Shown piece after piece: positions 8,569 through 18,496 of a DNA stretch of 64,000 nucleotides. The notes under the pieces are model-generated. The model searched no databases, was not told the DNA's origin, and worked only from the letters and a program-made list of their open reading frames with translations. The DNA comes from Parvularcula sp039822105 (GTDB lineage: Bacteria; Pseudomonadota; Alphaproteobacteria; Caulobacterales; Parvularculaceae). The first letter of the stretch is position 1. Each line of letters starts with the position of its first letter. The translations under genes were made by a program, and so were the position numbers. Location of the stretch: positions 186,001-250,000 of the forward strand of contig JBCBMW010000001.1 of the NCBI GenBank assembly GCA_039822105.1, read 5' to 3'.

Positions 8569-9615
8569 ATGTCCGGAGCCACCCCAATGCCTGTCCTCCA
8601 AATGAGAGATCAGATTGACGCCCTCACCGGTCCTGAAAAGGTCGCTGTGATGCTCCTTACCCTGGGTGAAGAGCAGGCCGGCCCCCTCCTTGAGATGATG
8701 GATGATAGCGAAGTCCGCATTGTGACTCGCGCGATGGCGGCGCTCGGTTCGATCACCGGCGAGGTCCTCGAGGAACTGATTAAGCGCTTCACGGAGCAAT
8801 TTGCCCAAGGTGGCTCGATCATCGGTTCTGCCGATTCAACAGAGCGGATGCTGCGCAGCTTCCTGCCTGCTGATCGCGTCGTCGACATTATGAACTACAT
8901 CCGCGGCCCGGCTGGTTCGTCGGCCTGGGAGAAAATCAGCATGGTGGATAACGCTATGCTGTCGAAATACCTCCAAGGTGAGCACCCGCAAACTGTTGCC
9001 GTGGTCCTTTCTAAGATCGATCCGGATCAAGCCTCTGCCATCATCGCTGAGTTGCCAGAGAACATGGTTGCAAACGTCCTTAAACGGATGATCAACATGA
9101 ACTCGGTGACCGAAGACGTGCTCGCGGACATCGAAGAGATGCTGCAGCGCGACCTCTTGATGAACTTCAAGCAGGCTGGCGACACCAACAACCTCAACCA
9201 CATGGCTGAGATCTTCAACCGTACAGAGACGGAGCGCTCCGATACGCTGCTCCAGACCCTGCGCGAGGATCACGAAGAGGAAGTCCATCAGATCAAACAG
9301 CTGATGTTCACCTTCGAAGACCTGATGGCCCTCGATCCGCATGCTCTGCGGACGGTTATTCGCGCGATCGAAAGCGACGTCCTCACCCTGGCTCTCAAAG
9401 GTTGCGACAACGAGACGAAGAACAAAGTGGTCTCGAACCTCTCCGAGCGGGCACGGACGATCTTGCAGGACAACATGGACACGCTTGGTCCCGTCCTCAT
9501 GCGCGACGTCGAACAGGCCAAAGCCACGATGGTGCGGAAAGCGAAAGAGCTCTCCGAAGCGAACGTCATTATCATCGAGCGCGGCGGCGAAACGCAAAGC
9601 CAGATGGTCTACTAA
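8569..9615 (+). CDS. fliG: Flagellar motor switch protein FliG
   Basis: 348 residues. All FliG parts are recognisable: the N-terminal FliF-binding domain (LTGPEKVAVMLLTLGEE), the EHPQ motif (LQGEHPQTVAVVLSKI), the middle armadillo domain, and the C-terminal torque domain (MFTFEDLMALDPHALRTVIRAIESDVLTLALKG) that meets MotA. A second in-frame ATG at 8587 is an alternative start. It follows fliP after 6 bases. Confidence 0.96.
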   Translation: MSGATPMPVLQMRDQIDALTGPEKVAVMLLTLGEEQAGPLLEMMDDSEVRIVTRAMAALGSITGEVLEELIKRFTEQFAQGGSIIGSADSTERMLRSFLPADRVVDIMNYIRGPAGSSAWEKISMVDNAMLSKYLQGEHPQTVAVVLSKIDPDQASAIIAELPENMVANVLKRMINMNSVTEDVLADIEEMLQRDLLMNFKQAGDTNNLNHMAEIFNRTETERSDTLLQTLREDHEEEVHQIKQLMFTFEDLMALDPHALRTVIRAIESDVLTLALKGCDNETKNKVVSNLSERARTILQDNMDTLGPVLMRDVEQAKATMVRKAKELSEANVIIIERGGETQSQMVY

Positions 9616-9618
9616 ACC

Positions 9619-10050
9619 ATGCGCGATCCCGACGCTGTCCTCAAAGCCTTCAAACAGCGTGCGGATGAAGCCGCGCGCCGGGTAGCAGACCTGCGCATGG
9701 CGCGAGAGAAGGCGCTTCAAGATCAGGTCGATGCGATCCGTTCGATTGAGACCGCGTTCGATACAGTCACGGGCAGTCAGGATGCCCAGCGTTCAGCTGG
9801 CAGCTACGCCCGTCACGCCCTCAAACATGCCGCGCATATGCGCGAGGTGGTCGAGCACATCGCGCGGCAAGAGGATGAAGCCCGCCAACGGCTGCACGAA
9901 CTCTATGCTGATCAGAAGCGGTTCGAGATCTATCTGGCGCAACGTCAGCGTAAAGCTGCTGCGGTAGCCCGGATGAAAGAAGAGGCAGAACTCACGGAAC
10001 TCGCGAGCCTTCTGCACGACCAAGAACGACGGAGCGCGTATGAGCATTGA
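9619..10050 (+). CDS. fliJ: FliJ-like coiled-coil export chaperone
   Basis: 143 residues that are almost entirely charged, heptad-patterned helix, starting 3 bases after fliG. Length and composition fit FliJ, the antiparallel coiled coil that sits in the FliI ATPase ring. Sequence identity to FliJ is always weak, so the call depends on size, coiled coil and place in the operon. Its end overlaps the next gene by 11 bases. Confidence 0.65.
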   Translation: MRDPDAVLKAFKQRADEAARRVADLRMAREKALQDQVDAIRSIETAFDTVTGSQDAQRSAGSYARHALKHAAHMREVVEHIARQEDEARQRLHELYADQKRFEIYLAQRQRKAAAVARMKEEAELTELASLLHDQERRSAYEH

Positions 10051-10915
10051 GGCTCTGCAAGGTGTTGGCGCGAAGGAGACCGGTTTCGCTTCGGTGAAGA
10101 CGGCGATCCGCAACGCTGCGCGTGACGCTGGCGTTGACTTCGATCTCATGCTCGGCGTGGCGAAGCGCGAAAGCTCTCTTCGGCCCGATGCCCAGGCCTC
10201 GACCTCGTCGGCCTCGGGTCTTTTTCAGTTTATTGATCAAACCTGGCTCGGCGCTGTCAAAGAGCACGGCGAGGCCTTGGGTCTTGGCGATGTTGCGGCT
10301 GACATCACTCGCGGTGAGAACGGGTTTGAGGTGGCCGATCCTGCTCGCCGCAAAGAGATCTTGGATCTGCGGTTCAAGCCGTCGGTCGCGGCCGGTGTGG
10401 CGGGCAAGACCTTGGCTGCTGCGCAGGATCGTCTGAGTGCGGCGCTTGGGCGCCAGGCCACCGGTTCTGAAGTTTACATGGCTCATTTCTTGGGTGAGCG
10501 CGGCGCGGTGCGCATGCTTGAAGCAGGCGACAATGCCGTTGCAGCAAGCGTTGATCCGCGTGCTGCGAAAGCCAATCAGCCTCTTTTCTATGACGGATCA
10601 CGGCCCCTCACCGTCGCCGAGTTCAAAGGCAAGATCGCCCTTGGCCTCGGCGACGCGGGCGCGGGCTCGTCAGCTGAAGTGAGCACACCGCGCGAGATCC
10701 GCGTTCCCTATCGTCCGACCATTGCGCCTCAGGTCGATACTTACGCTCAGCCGGGCCCTGTGATGGCCTCGACCGGTACCAATGGTCTTCCGAACCAGCT
10801 GTTCTCCACCATCCTTGAGATGGAAACAGATTTCATCACCGGCGCCGACGCAAACCCTCTGTCAGCGGAACAAGATGAAAAGGCTGAACCCTGGCGCGAG
10901 CGTGCTGAGGGCTAG
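10040..10915 (+). CDS. Flagellar-cluster lytic transglycosylase (SLT family)
   Basis: 291 residues with a lytic transglycosylase domain in the first 170: AKRESSLRPDAQ holds the likely catalytic Glu (about residue 39), followed by SSASGLFQFIDQTWLG and MAHFLGERGA. It should cut peptidoglycan so the rod can pass, the task of FlgJ in enterics and SltF in Rhodobacter. No signal peptide is seen, unlike usual periplasmic transglycosylases, so export by the flagellar type III system is possible. It ends tail-to-tail with the next gene, sharing 4 bases. Confidence 0.8.
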   Translation: MSIEALQGVGAKETGFASVKTAIRNAARDAGVDFDLMLGVAKRESSLRPDAQASTSSASGLFQFIDQTWLGAVKEHGEALGLGDVAADITRGENGFEVADPARRKEILDLRFKPSVAAGVAGKTLAAAQDRLSAALGRQATGSEVYMAHFLGERGAVRMLEAGDNAVAASVDPRAAKANQPLFYDGSRPLTVAEFKGKIALGLGDAGAGSSAEVSTPREIRVPYRPTIAPQVDTYAQPGPVMASTGTNGLPNQLFSTILEMETDFITGADANPLSAEQDEKAEPWRERAEG

Positions 10916-11928
10916 AGGTCTTCTTCCGTAGCAGTTTCAACCTGTTGCGTGTTGCGCTCCAAATGGTCGATCACAGCTGAGACGACGGCCTCCCTCTGAT
11001 CCTGGATCAGCCAATGACCGGCGTCCAGTTCGAGTTCGGCATAGTCGTCACCCACCAGCCTCCGTTGATGATCAAGATAGTCAGGTGTCACCCAATCTTC
11101 CTCATCGCCATAGATGAAGAGCGTCGGTAGGCTGATATTCGGGTCGACCGAATCGATGACCTGGATGCTCTCTTGGATGCCGCGGTACCAGTTGAGGGCG
11201 GCGGTGGACGCGCCTGGTTCTGAGAAGACGCCCAGATACTCCTCAATCTGCTCATCGGTTTGGGAGCTGTAGAAACCGCGATACCCCGCCAGGTCGTTGA
11301 ACAACAACGTCGTCTCCGCGAACCATGGAACAGAGAACACCAAAATGTAGGCGGGCGTCTCCTCCACAACATCTTTGACCAGGGTCTGCGGGTGCGGGAT
11401 CGCCATCGTGGTGAGGCTCGTCAGGCGCTCTTCATGCAAGATGGCGGTCGCCCAAGCGATGACAGAGCCCCAGTCATGGCCGACCAGGTGGAACTGATCG
11501 AACCCCATCACATCCGCGACAGCCAAAACATCAGAGACCTGATGATCCGCGAGATAGGGATCGACCCCCTGGGGCCGTGCACCGGGGCTGTACCCGCGCT
11601 GATCAAAGGCGATGACGCGGTAGCCTCGGGCCGCTGCTTCTGAAGCCAGCGGTTCCCACATGATCGATGTCTCGGGATGACCGTGAAGCATGACGACGCC
11701 CGGACCGTCATTCGACGAACCAAAAACCCGTGCGCGGAACACCAGATTGTTGGCACGGACTTGATAGAGCCCGTCGCCCATGCCCTCCTCATAGAAGGGC
11801 AGGGCCTCCGTGGCCTTGGTGTGGGTGCGGTTCCAGTCGAGCGCCAAAAAGACGCTTCCGCCTGCGATCACCGCCGCGAGCAAGATGAGGGCGCCAAGCC
11901 CCCGAACGCTCCATGTCACCCAACGCAT
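10912..11928 (-). CDS. Membrane-anchored alpha/beta hydrolase (epoxide hydrolase-like)
   Basis: 338 residues from ATG 11928. An N-terminal membrane helix (about 10-30) precedes an alpha/beta-hydrolase fold. The oxyanion segment is HGHPETS (82-88), and the nucleophile elbow GHDWGS has Asp152 as in epoxide hydrolases and haloalkane dehalogenases rather than Ser. Lid residues NWYRG, an acid in YGDEEDW and His in DAGHW complete the pattern. The substrate is unknown. It diverges from an XRE regulator 188 bp away, which may control it. A longer open frame to 12198 would run into that regulator and was not used. Confidence 0.8.
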   Translation of the reverse strand: MRWVTWSVRGLGALILLAAVIAGGSVFLALDWNRTHTKATEALPFYEEGMGDGLYQVRANNLVFRARVFGSSNDGPGVVMLHGHPETSIMWEPLASEAAARGYRVIAFDQRGYSPGARPQGVDPYLADHQVSDVLAVADVMGFDQFHLVGHDWGSVIAWATAILHEERLTSLTTMAIPHPQTLVKDVVEETPAYILVFSVPWFAETTLLFNDLAGYRGFYSSQTDEQIEEYLGVFSEPGASTAALNWYRGIQESIQVIDSVDPNISLPTLFIYGDEEDWVTPDYLDHQRRLVGDDYAELELDAGHWLIQDQREAVVSAVIDHLERNTQQVETATEEDL

Positions 11929-12116
11929 CACAGGCAATCCCCAATGGCTTGGCCCCACACTACCGCACGGCCGGAGGAAGGGCGAGGCCACGCCTGAGCG
12001 CGACGAGCGCTCAACCGAACGCCCGCTGCGCACGCCACCGCTTGATCCAAAATGTCCAGTCGACAACCATGCATCTCCTGGTGGGAGGACGCCGCAGATG
12101 GGCGAGGATGCATGCG

Positions 12117-12896
12117 ATGACGTTCGGTGAGATGCTGCGGTCCTTCCGTGAGCGAGCAAAATCGAGCCAGCTGGACCTGGCCCTCCGTTCAGAGACATCG
12201 CAGCGCTATGTCAGCTTTCTTGAGACCGGCCGCTCCACCCCCGGGCGGGACATCGTCCGCCGTCTGGCGCGGGCGCTTGATCTGACGGCGGAGGACCGGG
12301 ATCTTCTCTTGGCGTCAGCGGGCTACGCGCCCGATGCGGCGATGTCGGCCGACAACGATCTGGTGCGCAAAAGCGCGGCACGGATTTTGGAGCAACAAAA
12401 TCCGTATCCGGCGCTCCTTGTCGATGTGGCGCAGAACATTCTAGCCACCAATGCAGGCTTCGACGCGATGGTGGCCTATGCCCAGAAGCACAGCCGGCAC
12501 GATTTCTCCGAACTGTCTGGCCCGCCGAACATCCTCCGCCTGTGCCTCCACGAGCGAGGGCTCTTCCCCTTCATCGCAGAGCCCGGCCAGTTTTTGGCAG
12601 CCGTCCTGGGGCGTGTCCTGCGTGAGGCGCGAGGCGATGCCGACGCACTGGCATTGATCAGTGAGGTGACGGCTTACCCGCATATCAGGGCGCTGCAGTC
12701 GTCTCACAAAGAAGCCGCGGTAGCGGCCGTGATCCCCGAACGCTACCGCATTGGCGAGCTCGACCTTGGGTTCATGTGCCTGGTGACCAGCGTCGGGGTG
12801 CCGGGCAGCAGTGACACGGAACGTCTGCGTATTGAGCATTTCCACCCCATCGACGATGCCACCGACCGCGCCGTGCAAGATATCATGCGCGGGTAG
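12117..12896 (+). CDS. XRE-family regulator with MmyB-like ligand domain
   Basis: 259 residues. An N-terminal helix-turn-helix (about 3-60: RERAKSSQLDLALRSETSQR, then SFLETGRSTPGRDIVRRLARAL) is followed by an MmyB-type C-terminal domain (ALLVDVAQNILATNAGFDAM; EPGQFLAAVLGRVLREARGD). ATG 12117 was chosen because a GAGG at 12104-12107 is well spaced; ATG 12108 is possible. Such regulators usually act on a neighbouring enzyme gene, here the divergent hydrolase or the downstream SnoaL-like gene. Confidence 0.85.
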   Translation: MTFGEMLRSFRERAKSSQLDLALRSETSQRYVSFLETGRSTPGRDIVRRLARALDLTAEDRDLLLASAGYAPDAAMSADNDLVRKSAARILEQQNPYPALLVDVAQNILATNAGFDAMVAYAQKHSRHDFSELSGPPNILRLCLHERGLFPFIAEPGQFLAAVLGRVLREARGDADALALISEVTAYPHIRALQSSHKEAAVAAVIPERYRIGELDLGFMCLVTSVGVPGSSDTERLRIEHFHPIDDATDRAVQDIMRG

Positions 12897-12978
12897 ACGG
12901 ATCTCATCATTCCCTCCTGGGAATGGCGGCAATGCTCGCCTGGTGCATCTTGGCTCTGCCAATTTGTGCGGAGGAATG

Positions 12979-13434
12979 ATGCTCTACGAAACCTGGAAAC
13001 GTTGGATCACCACTTTTGAGGAGGCCGCGAGCGGCGGTGATTGGGGTGCCCTCACACCTTGGCTGACAGAGGACTGCATGTATGTCGTGGCCGGAGGGCC
13101 CTATGCCTGTGAAGTGCGCGGGCGGGATAACGTCATCGCCGGGTTTCAGAAATCTTTTGCGGGCTTTGACGAGAAGTTTGACCGCCGCGATTGGCGCGCT
13201 TCCAAGATCAGGTTGCATGAGCCCAATGCTGTGGCAGCGGTCGTCACCGGCACCTACGAGAAGAATGGTGCGCCACCTCTCCGATTTGGCGTGGACGGAC
13301 AATGGTTCTTCCGCGGGGAACAGCTCTTCCTCATGGCTGACCTTTATGACCTCGCCCTCGTCGATGCCGCCGACACGGTCGCTTGGCTCAGCAGCCACGG
13401 GGGTTCCGAAACCTTCGATGCATCCTACCGTTAG
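12979..13434 (+). CDS. SnoaL-like / NTF2-fold protein
   Basis: 151 residues with the NTF2-like pattern: an N-terminal helix, then WLTEDCMYVVAGGPYACEVRGRDNVIAGFQK and RFGVDGQWFFRGEQLFLMADLYD. These folds serve as small ligand-binding or isomerase/polyketide cyclase-like enzymes; the specific role cannot be read. A GGAGG at 12970-12974 favours the ATG at 12979, although 12976 is also ATG. It lies 82 bases behind the XRE regulator and may be co-transcribed. Confidence 0.65.
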   Translation: MLYETWKRWITTFEEAASGGDWGALTPWLTEDCMYVVAGGPYACEVRGRDNVIAGFQKSFAGFDEKFDRRDWRASKIRLHEPNAVAAVVTGTYEKNGAPPLRFGVDGQWFFRGEQLFLMADLYDLALVDAADTVAWLSSHGGSETFDASYR

Positions 13435-13527
13435 CGTGTACTGACGTTTCGTAGCCGCCAAGCCTCCATGGGCAAGCGGCCTGCTGCCGCGGATTGCATT
13501 TGGCGTGAGCTTTCCTACGCTTGCGTC

Positions 13528-14334
13528 ATGATCATCGACGTTTGGGCGCAGCATCCGACCCTTCGGCACATCCAGTCGCCGATTTTTGAATCGCTTTGGC
13601 GTTGGACAAAATCTGCGCCGCCGAAAGAAGCGCCGCCGGTGGCCGCGACGCGTGCGGCAATGGACGCGGCGAAGGTCGACAAGACTTTGATCTCTGCTTG
13701 GCAGGCGCCGCACCGGGACCTGATTTCGAATGATGAGGTTGCCTCGTTTGTGGCTGAGGCGCCTGATCGCCTCATCGGTGTGGGCTCGGTCGACATCTCA
13801 AAGCCGATGGAGGCCGTCGCCGAGGTCAGGCGCTGCGTCAGTGAGCTTGGTTTCAAAGCGATCCGCGTGTTGCCGTGGCTTTGCGAACGTCCGCCAACGG
13901 ATCGGCTGTTCTATCCTGTCTACACCGCGTGCTGTGAGATGGATGTGCCTTTCTGCACCCAAATTGGCCACACCGGTCCTTTGATGCCGTCGGAGGTCGG
14001 TCGTCCGATCTATCTTGATCAGGTCGCCCTCGACTTTCCGGACCTCAAGATCGTCGCCGGTCACATCGGTTATCCTTGGACCGACGAGGCGATCGCGGTC
14101 GCGACCAAACATGAGAATGTCTATATCGATACTTCGGCCTACACGGTTGAGCGTTATCCCCGGGAACTCGTCGGCTATCTCAAGGCCCATGGCTGCCGAA
14201 AGGTGATGTTCGGCACGAATTATCCGATGATTATGCCGGCGAAGGCGCTCGAAGGTTTTCGGGATCTTGGCCTCAGCGACGAGGTCTCCTCCCTCTTTTT
14301 GTCAGGCAATGCCAAGCGGGTTTTCGGTCTCTAA
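13528..14334 (+). CDS. Amidohydrolase-2 family protein
   Basis: 268 residues from ATG 13528 with the amidohydrolase-2 barrel pattern: LGFKAIRVLPWLCERPPTD, FCTQIGHTGPLMPSEVGRP, FPDLKIVAGHIGYPWTDEAI, then the C-terminal FGTNYPM. Family members (ACMSD-like) decarboxylate or hydrolyse small acids using a metal. The usual N-terminal DxHxH is reduced to DVWAQH, and the usual catalytic Asp in FGSDYP is Asn here, so metal binding may be altered. A true substrate cannot be inferred. Confidence 0.75.
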   Translation: MIIDVWAQHPTLRHIQSPIFESLWRWTKSAPPKEAPPVAATRAAMDAAKVDKTLISAWQAPHRDLISNDEVASFVAEAPDRLIGVGSVDISKPMEAVAEVRRCVSELGFKAIRVLPWLCERPPTDRLFYPVYTACCEMDVPFCTQIGHTGPLMPSEVGRPIYLDQVALDFPDLKIVAGHIGYPWTDEAIAVATKHENVYIDTSAYTVERYPRELVGYLKAHGCRKVMFGTNYPMIMPAKALEGFRDLGLSDEVSSLFLSGNAKRVFGL

Positions 14335-14414
14335 CCGCGTCTTCAGCCATTCCGTTTTGCGCTTTTCGTCGTGGGACCATAGACTGCTGGAAAAGAACCA
14401 AATGGAGAAAAGCC

Positions 14415-15812
<1,398 letters not shown>

Positions 15813-15825
15813 GCCGGAGCACGGC

Positions 15826-16212
15826 ATGCCCTTTGTGACAGGGTTTGCGCGACTGATCGTCGGCATCATCGTGATGTTTGCGGTTCAGTTCGCGCTGTCC
15901 CGGCTTTGGGGCATGGGCGGGGTGTCTTGGGGCCCAGACGCGCTGCCGGTCACACCGGTTCCTCAGTTTGCGGCGCTTTCGACGACCGCTGCTGCGCTCT
16001 TTTTCGGGGCGGCAGCCATCATCATCGCCAGTGGGCGGCGGGCGTCGATCCCGTTCCACCTGTTCTGGCTGATCGGCGTCGCCATCGACGGCTATGTGAT
16101 GGGATTTGTGGAGACCAGCTTGCCGCTTTGGTTTCGCGTGACGTTTGTCGGTTTGATCCCGCTCTCGTCGTTCTTGGCCTTGCTGCTGCTCGGGGCTAGG
16201 TCGCGCGTATGA
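15826..16212 (+). CDS. Small four-helix membrane protein, unknown
   Basis: 128 residues with four predicted membrane segments (about 7-24, 47-66, 75-92, 103-121) and no recognised motif. It starts 13 bases after the aldehyde dehydrogenase and ends overlapping queF (ATGA-type, 4 bases), so it is likely co-translated with queF. No function can be read from sequence. Confidence 0.7.
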   Translation: MPFVTGFARLIVGIIVMFAVQFALSRLWGMGGVSWGPDALPVTPVPQFAALSTTAAALFFGAAAIIIASGRRASIPFHLFWLIGVAIDGYVMGFVETSLPLWFRVTFVGLIPLSSFLALLLLGARSRV

Positions 16213-16673
16213 CCAAAGACATTTACGAAGGCCGGGCCGAGCTTGGCCAGGCCAGCCAGCAGCCCCAGCATCCGGACGAGGCTAAACTCGATCCGGTTCC
16301 GAACCCGCATCAGGGGCTCCTCTACCTCACGCGGTTCGTCGCGCCGGAGTTCACCTCGATCTGCCCGGTGACGGGCCAGCCTGACTTCGCCCATCTCGTG
16401 ATCGACTATGTCCCGGGCGAACATCTGGTGGAGTCAAAATCACTGAAGCTGCTCCTCGGCTCATACCGCAACCACGGCGCTTTCCACGAGGACTGCACGA
16501 TTGATGTCGGTAAACGGATCATTGATGCGGTGAAGCCCCAATGGCTCCGCATCTGCGGCTACTGGTACCCACGCGGAGGAATTCCGATCGACGTCTTCTG
16601 GCAGACAGGACCCGTGCCAGAGGGGCTCTATGTCCCTGATCCCGGCGTCGCGCCCTATCGGGGGCGGGGGTAG
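16209..16673 (+). CDS. queF: NADPH-dependent 7-cyano-7-deazaguanine reductase QueF
   Basis: 154 residues of the unimodular (YkvM-type) QueF. The catalytic Cys is in TSICPVTGQPDFA, the substrate Glu motif is ESKSLKLLLGSYRNHGAFHE, and it ends RGGIPIDVFWQTG. It reduces preQ0 to preQ1, a step in queuosine tRNA modification. No other que genes are in the window. Confidence 0.95.
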   Translation: MTKDIYEGRAELGQASQQPQHPDEAKLDPVPNPHQGLLYLTRFVAPEFTSICPVTGQPDFAHLVIDYVPGEHLVESKSLKLLLGSYRNHGAFHEDCTIDVGKRIIDAVKPQWLRICGYWYPRGGIPIDVFWQTGPVPEGLYVPDPGVAPYRGRG

Positions 16674-16681
16674 GCGGAGCT

Positions 16682-17305
16682 TTACTGGCTTTTAGGCTGA
16701 TTTGCTTCCATCCAGTGAGCAATTTCAAGAATGGCGTCTAGGAAGTCACATAAATGAAAATATATTGACCATTTCTTCTTCTTTTTGCCACGAACACCAG
16801 CGATTTCAACAACACCAGTCATTGAATGGACCTCTCCATCCAGTAGTGGGTCATCACTATCATGTGGGTACCGAATATCAGATCCATGAATAATTTTGTT
16901 GCACAATTCACGAAGGGTAACACTGCAATTGGGGTCTTCCTCATCCCAACTGAAAATGCCGTTGGGATGATTGGCATCTATTTGCTCTATTTTGGTGTTC
17001 AAAGCTGTATTGTCAGACTCTCGATCTTGTAAGACACGGAAGGAAATGGCGAGGCGCAACAACAAAGTGGGAAGAGTCTTGTCCCTGGCCTTTTGGTAAA
17101 GTTCAATGAGATCCGGATGAACCCAGCGATCTTCGATTTTAAAATCAACGGCCTCGTCTTTCGAAATAACAACATGATTTAGTCCTTTCGAACCGAGGTA
17201 GATTAAAAATGCCGTGGTACACCAGTTTTTGACATCGATAACGTCAAAAACTGGACCCTGGGGGAGAGGTGACCAGTAAGGGTTCTCATTGGGGTCTTTG
17301 GCCAT
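16682..17305 (-). CDS. Orphan hypothetical protein, AT-rich
   Basis: 207 residues without a recognised domain and without signal peptide or membrane segments. There is a helix-rich centre, a basic KKKKK stretch near residue 176 and a C-terminus WSIYFHLCDFLDAILEIAHWMEAN. It is visibly AT-richer than its neighbours and ends 8 bases from the queF stop. A recent acquisition is likely. Function unknown. Confidence 0.6.
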   Translation of the reverse strand: MAKDPNENPYWSPLPQGPVFDVIDVKNWCTTAFLIYLGSKGLNHVVISKDEAVDFKIEDRWVHPDLIELYQKARDKTLPTLLLRLAISFRVLQDRESDNTALNTKIEQIDANHPNGIFSWDEEDPNCSVTLRELCNKIIHGSDIRYPHDSDDPLLDGEVHSMTGVVEIAGVRGKKKKKWSIYFHLCDFLDAILEIAHWMEANQPKSQ

Positions 17306-17380
17306 ATTTCTAACTCCTAGTCTGGAATACGTGCGTCACTGACGAGTCTGCTTGGGATCTTCCTGTCGGTGTGAGAAGAA

Positions 17381-17803
17381 CTACTCCCTATACAACTCCC
17401 GCACCCGTGCGACGCCCCCAACCACGATCTCCTCGAGCACATTGACATCCACATCAGCGAGCTTCTTTATATAAAGGCAGCTCACTGATTTTTTGAACTT
17501 ACCAAGGCGCGCGAGCATCTCCTCAAAAGGCTCAAACCCCCCGGGTAAGATGTAGACGGTGATATTGGCCTTCCGTTGTGAAAACCCCGTGAGGAAATAG
17601 TCGCCCTCTCGCCCGCTGGCATATTTGTAGTGATAGCTCCCGAACCCCACCATGGTCTCGCCCCACATGACCGGCGGCTCTCCCGTCACGCGTTCCATCA
17701 TGTCCAGGAGCACCTCGCAGTCAGCGCGTTTCTGCTCGTCCTCGACCTTCGCGATAAAGGCGCGCGGGTCGGCCTGGGTGGGTTTGGTCTTGTTTTCGGC
17801 CAT
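17381..17803 (-). CDS. DUF1801 domain protein
   Basis: 140 residues from ATG 17803. The DUF1801 (YdhG-like) pattern is clear: LLDMMERVTGEPPVMWGETMVGFGSYHYKYASGREGDYFLTGFSQRKANITVYI and KKLADVDVNVLEEIVVGG. The family is small, cytoplasmic and of unknown biochemical role. It is divergent from the HD-domain gene 93 bp away. Confidence 0.85.
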   Translation of the reverse strand: MAENKTKPTQADPRAFIAKVEDEQKRADCEVLLDMMERVTGEPPVMWGETMVGFGSYHYKYASGREGDYFLTGFSQRKANITVYILPGGFEPFEEMLARLGKFKKSVSCLYIKKLADVDVNVLEEIVVGGVARVRELYRE

Positions 17804-17896
17804 GGGCGGAGTGTCGCAAAGCGGCCAGTTGCTGACCAGCGGATTTGGCGGTCGCGCCACCTATTGGTACCGTTTGGCAAAACCAGGAGGGAAGCC

Positions 17897-18496
17897 ATGG
17901 CTGACGGCAACCAAAGCCCCGAAGACCGCGCAACGTTCAAGGCGATGACCGAGGGCACGGCCCAGGATTACGAAAAGATCTTCACCGCCGCGATGGCGTT
18001 CAATGCAGGCCTTGCGGGCCGGATCATCGATCATCTCAAGCTGTTGGACGGCGATTTCGGTGGGTTCCCTGTCGATCGGCTGACCCATTGCCTGCAGACA
18101 GCGACCCGCGCCCATCGTGATGGCCGCGACGAGGAATACGTGGTCTGCGCGCTGCTCCACGATATCGGCGACACGCTGGGCGGCTATAACCACCAGGACG
18201 TGGCCGCCGCGATCCTCAAACCTTTCGTCAGTGAAAAGAACCACTGGATGATCGCCAATCACGGCATTTTCCAAGGGTACTATTTCTTCCACCACGTTGG
18301 CCTTGACCGGAACATGCGTGATCAGTTCAAGGATCACCCTTACTACCAGTACACGGCAGAGTTTTGCCACAAATACGACCAAATGGCCTTCGACCCCGAC
18401 TACGAAAGTGAACCACTTGAGTTCTTTATACCGATGGTCGAGCGGGTCTTCGCGGCGCCCAAGAACTCGATGTACATGGCCGAGGAGGAGGCGTGA
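17897..18496 (+). CDS. HD-domain protein, possible di-iron oxygenase (PhnZ/TmpB-like)
   Basis: 199 residues from ATG 17897 with an AGGAGGGA ribosome site. Metal ligands of the HD fold are visible: THCLQTA, CALLHDIGD, GGYNHQDVAA and IANHGIFQGYYFFHH. The extra histidines after HD and the TxCLQTA start resemble the mixed-valence di-iron oxygenases PhnZ, TmpB and myo-inositol oxygenase rather than HD phosphohydrolases. Substrate unknown. It overlaps the next gene by 4 bases. Confidence 0.7.
   Translation: MADGNQSPEDRATFKAMTEGTAQDYEKIFTAAMAFNAGLAGRIIDHLKLLDGDFGGFPVDRLTHCLQTATRAHRDGRDEEYVVCALLHDIGDTLGGYNHQDVAAAILKPFVSEKNHWMIANHGIFQGYYFFHHVGLDRNMRDQFKDHPYYQYTAEFCHKYDQMAFDPDYESEPLEFFIPMVERVFAAPKNSMYMAEEEA

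Noticed and set aside
8836..9720. 294-codon minus-strand open frame over fliG/fliJ
   Set aside because: Antisense to conserved fliG; no recognisable protein features.
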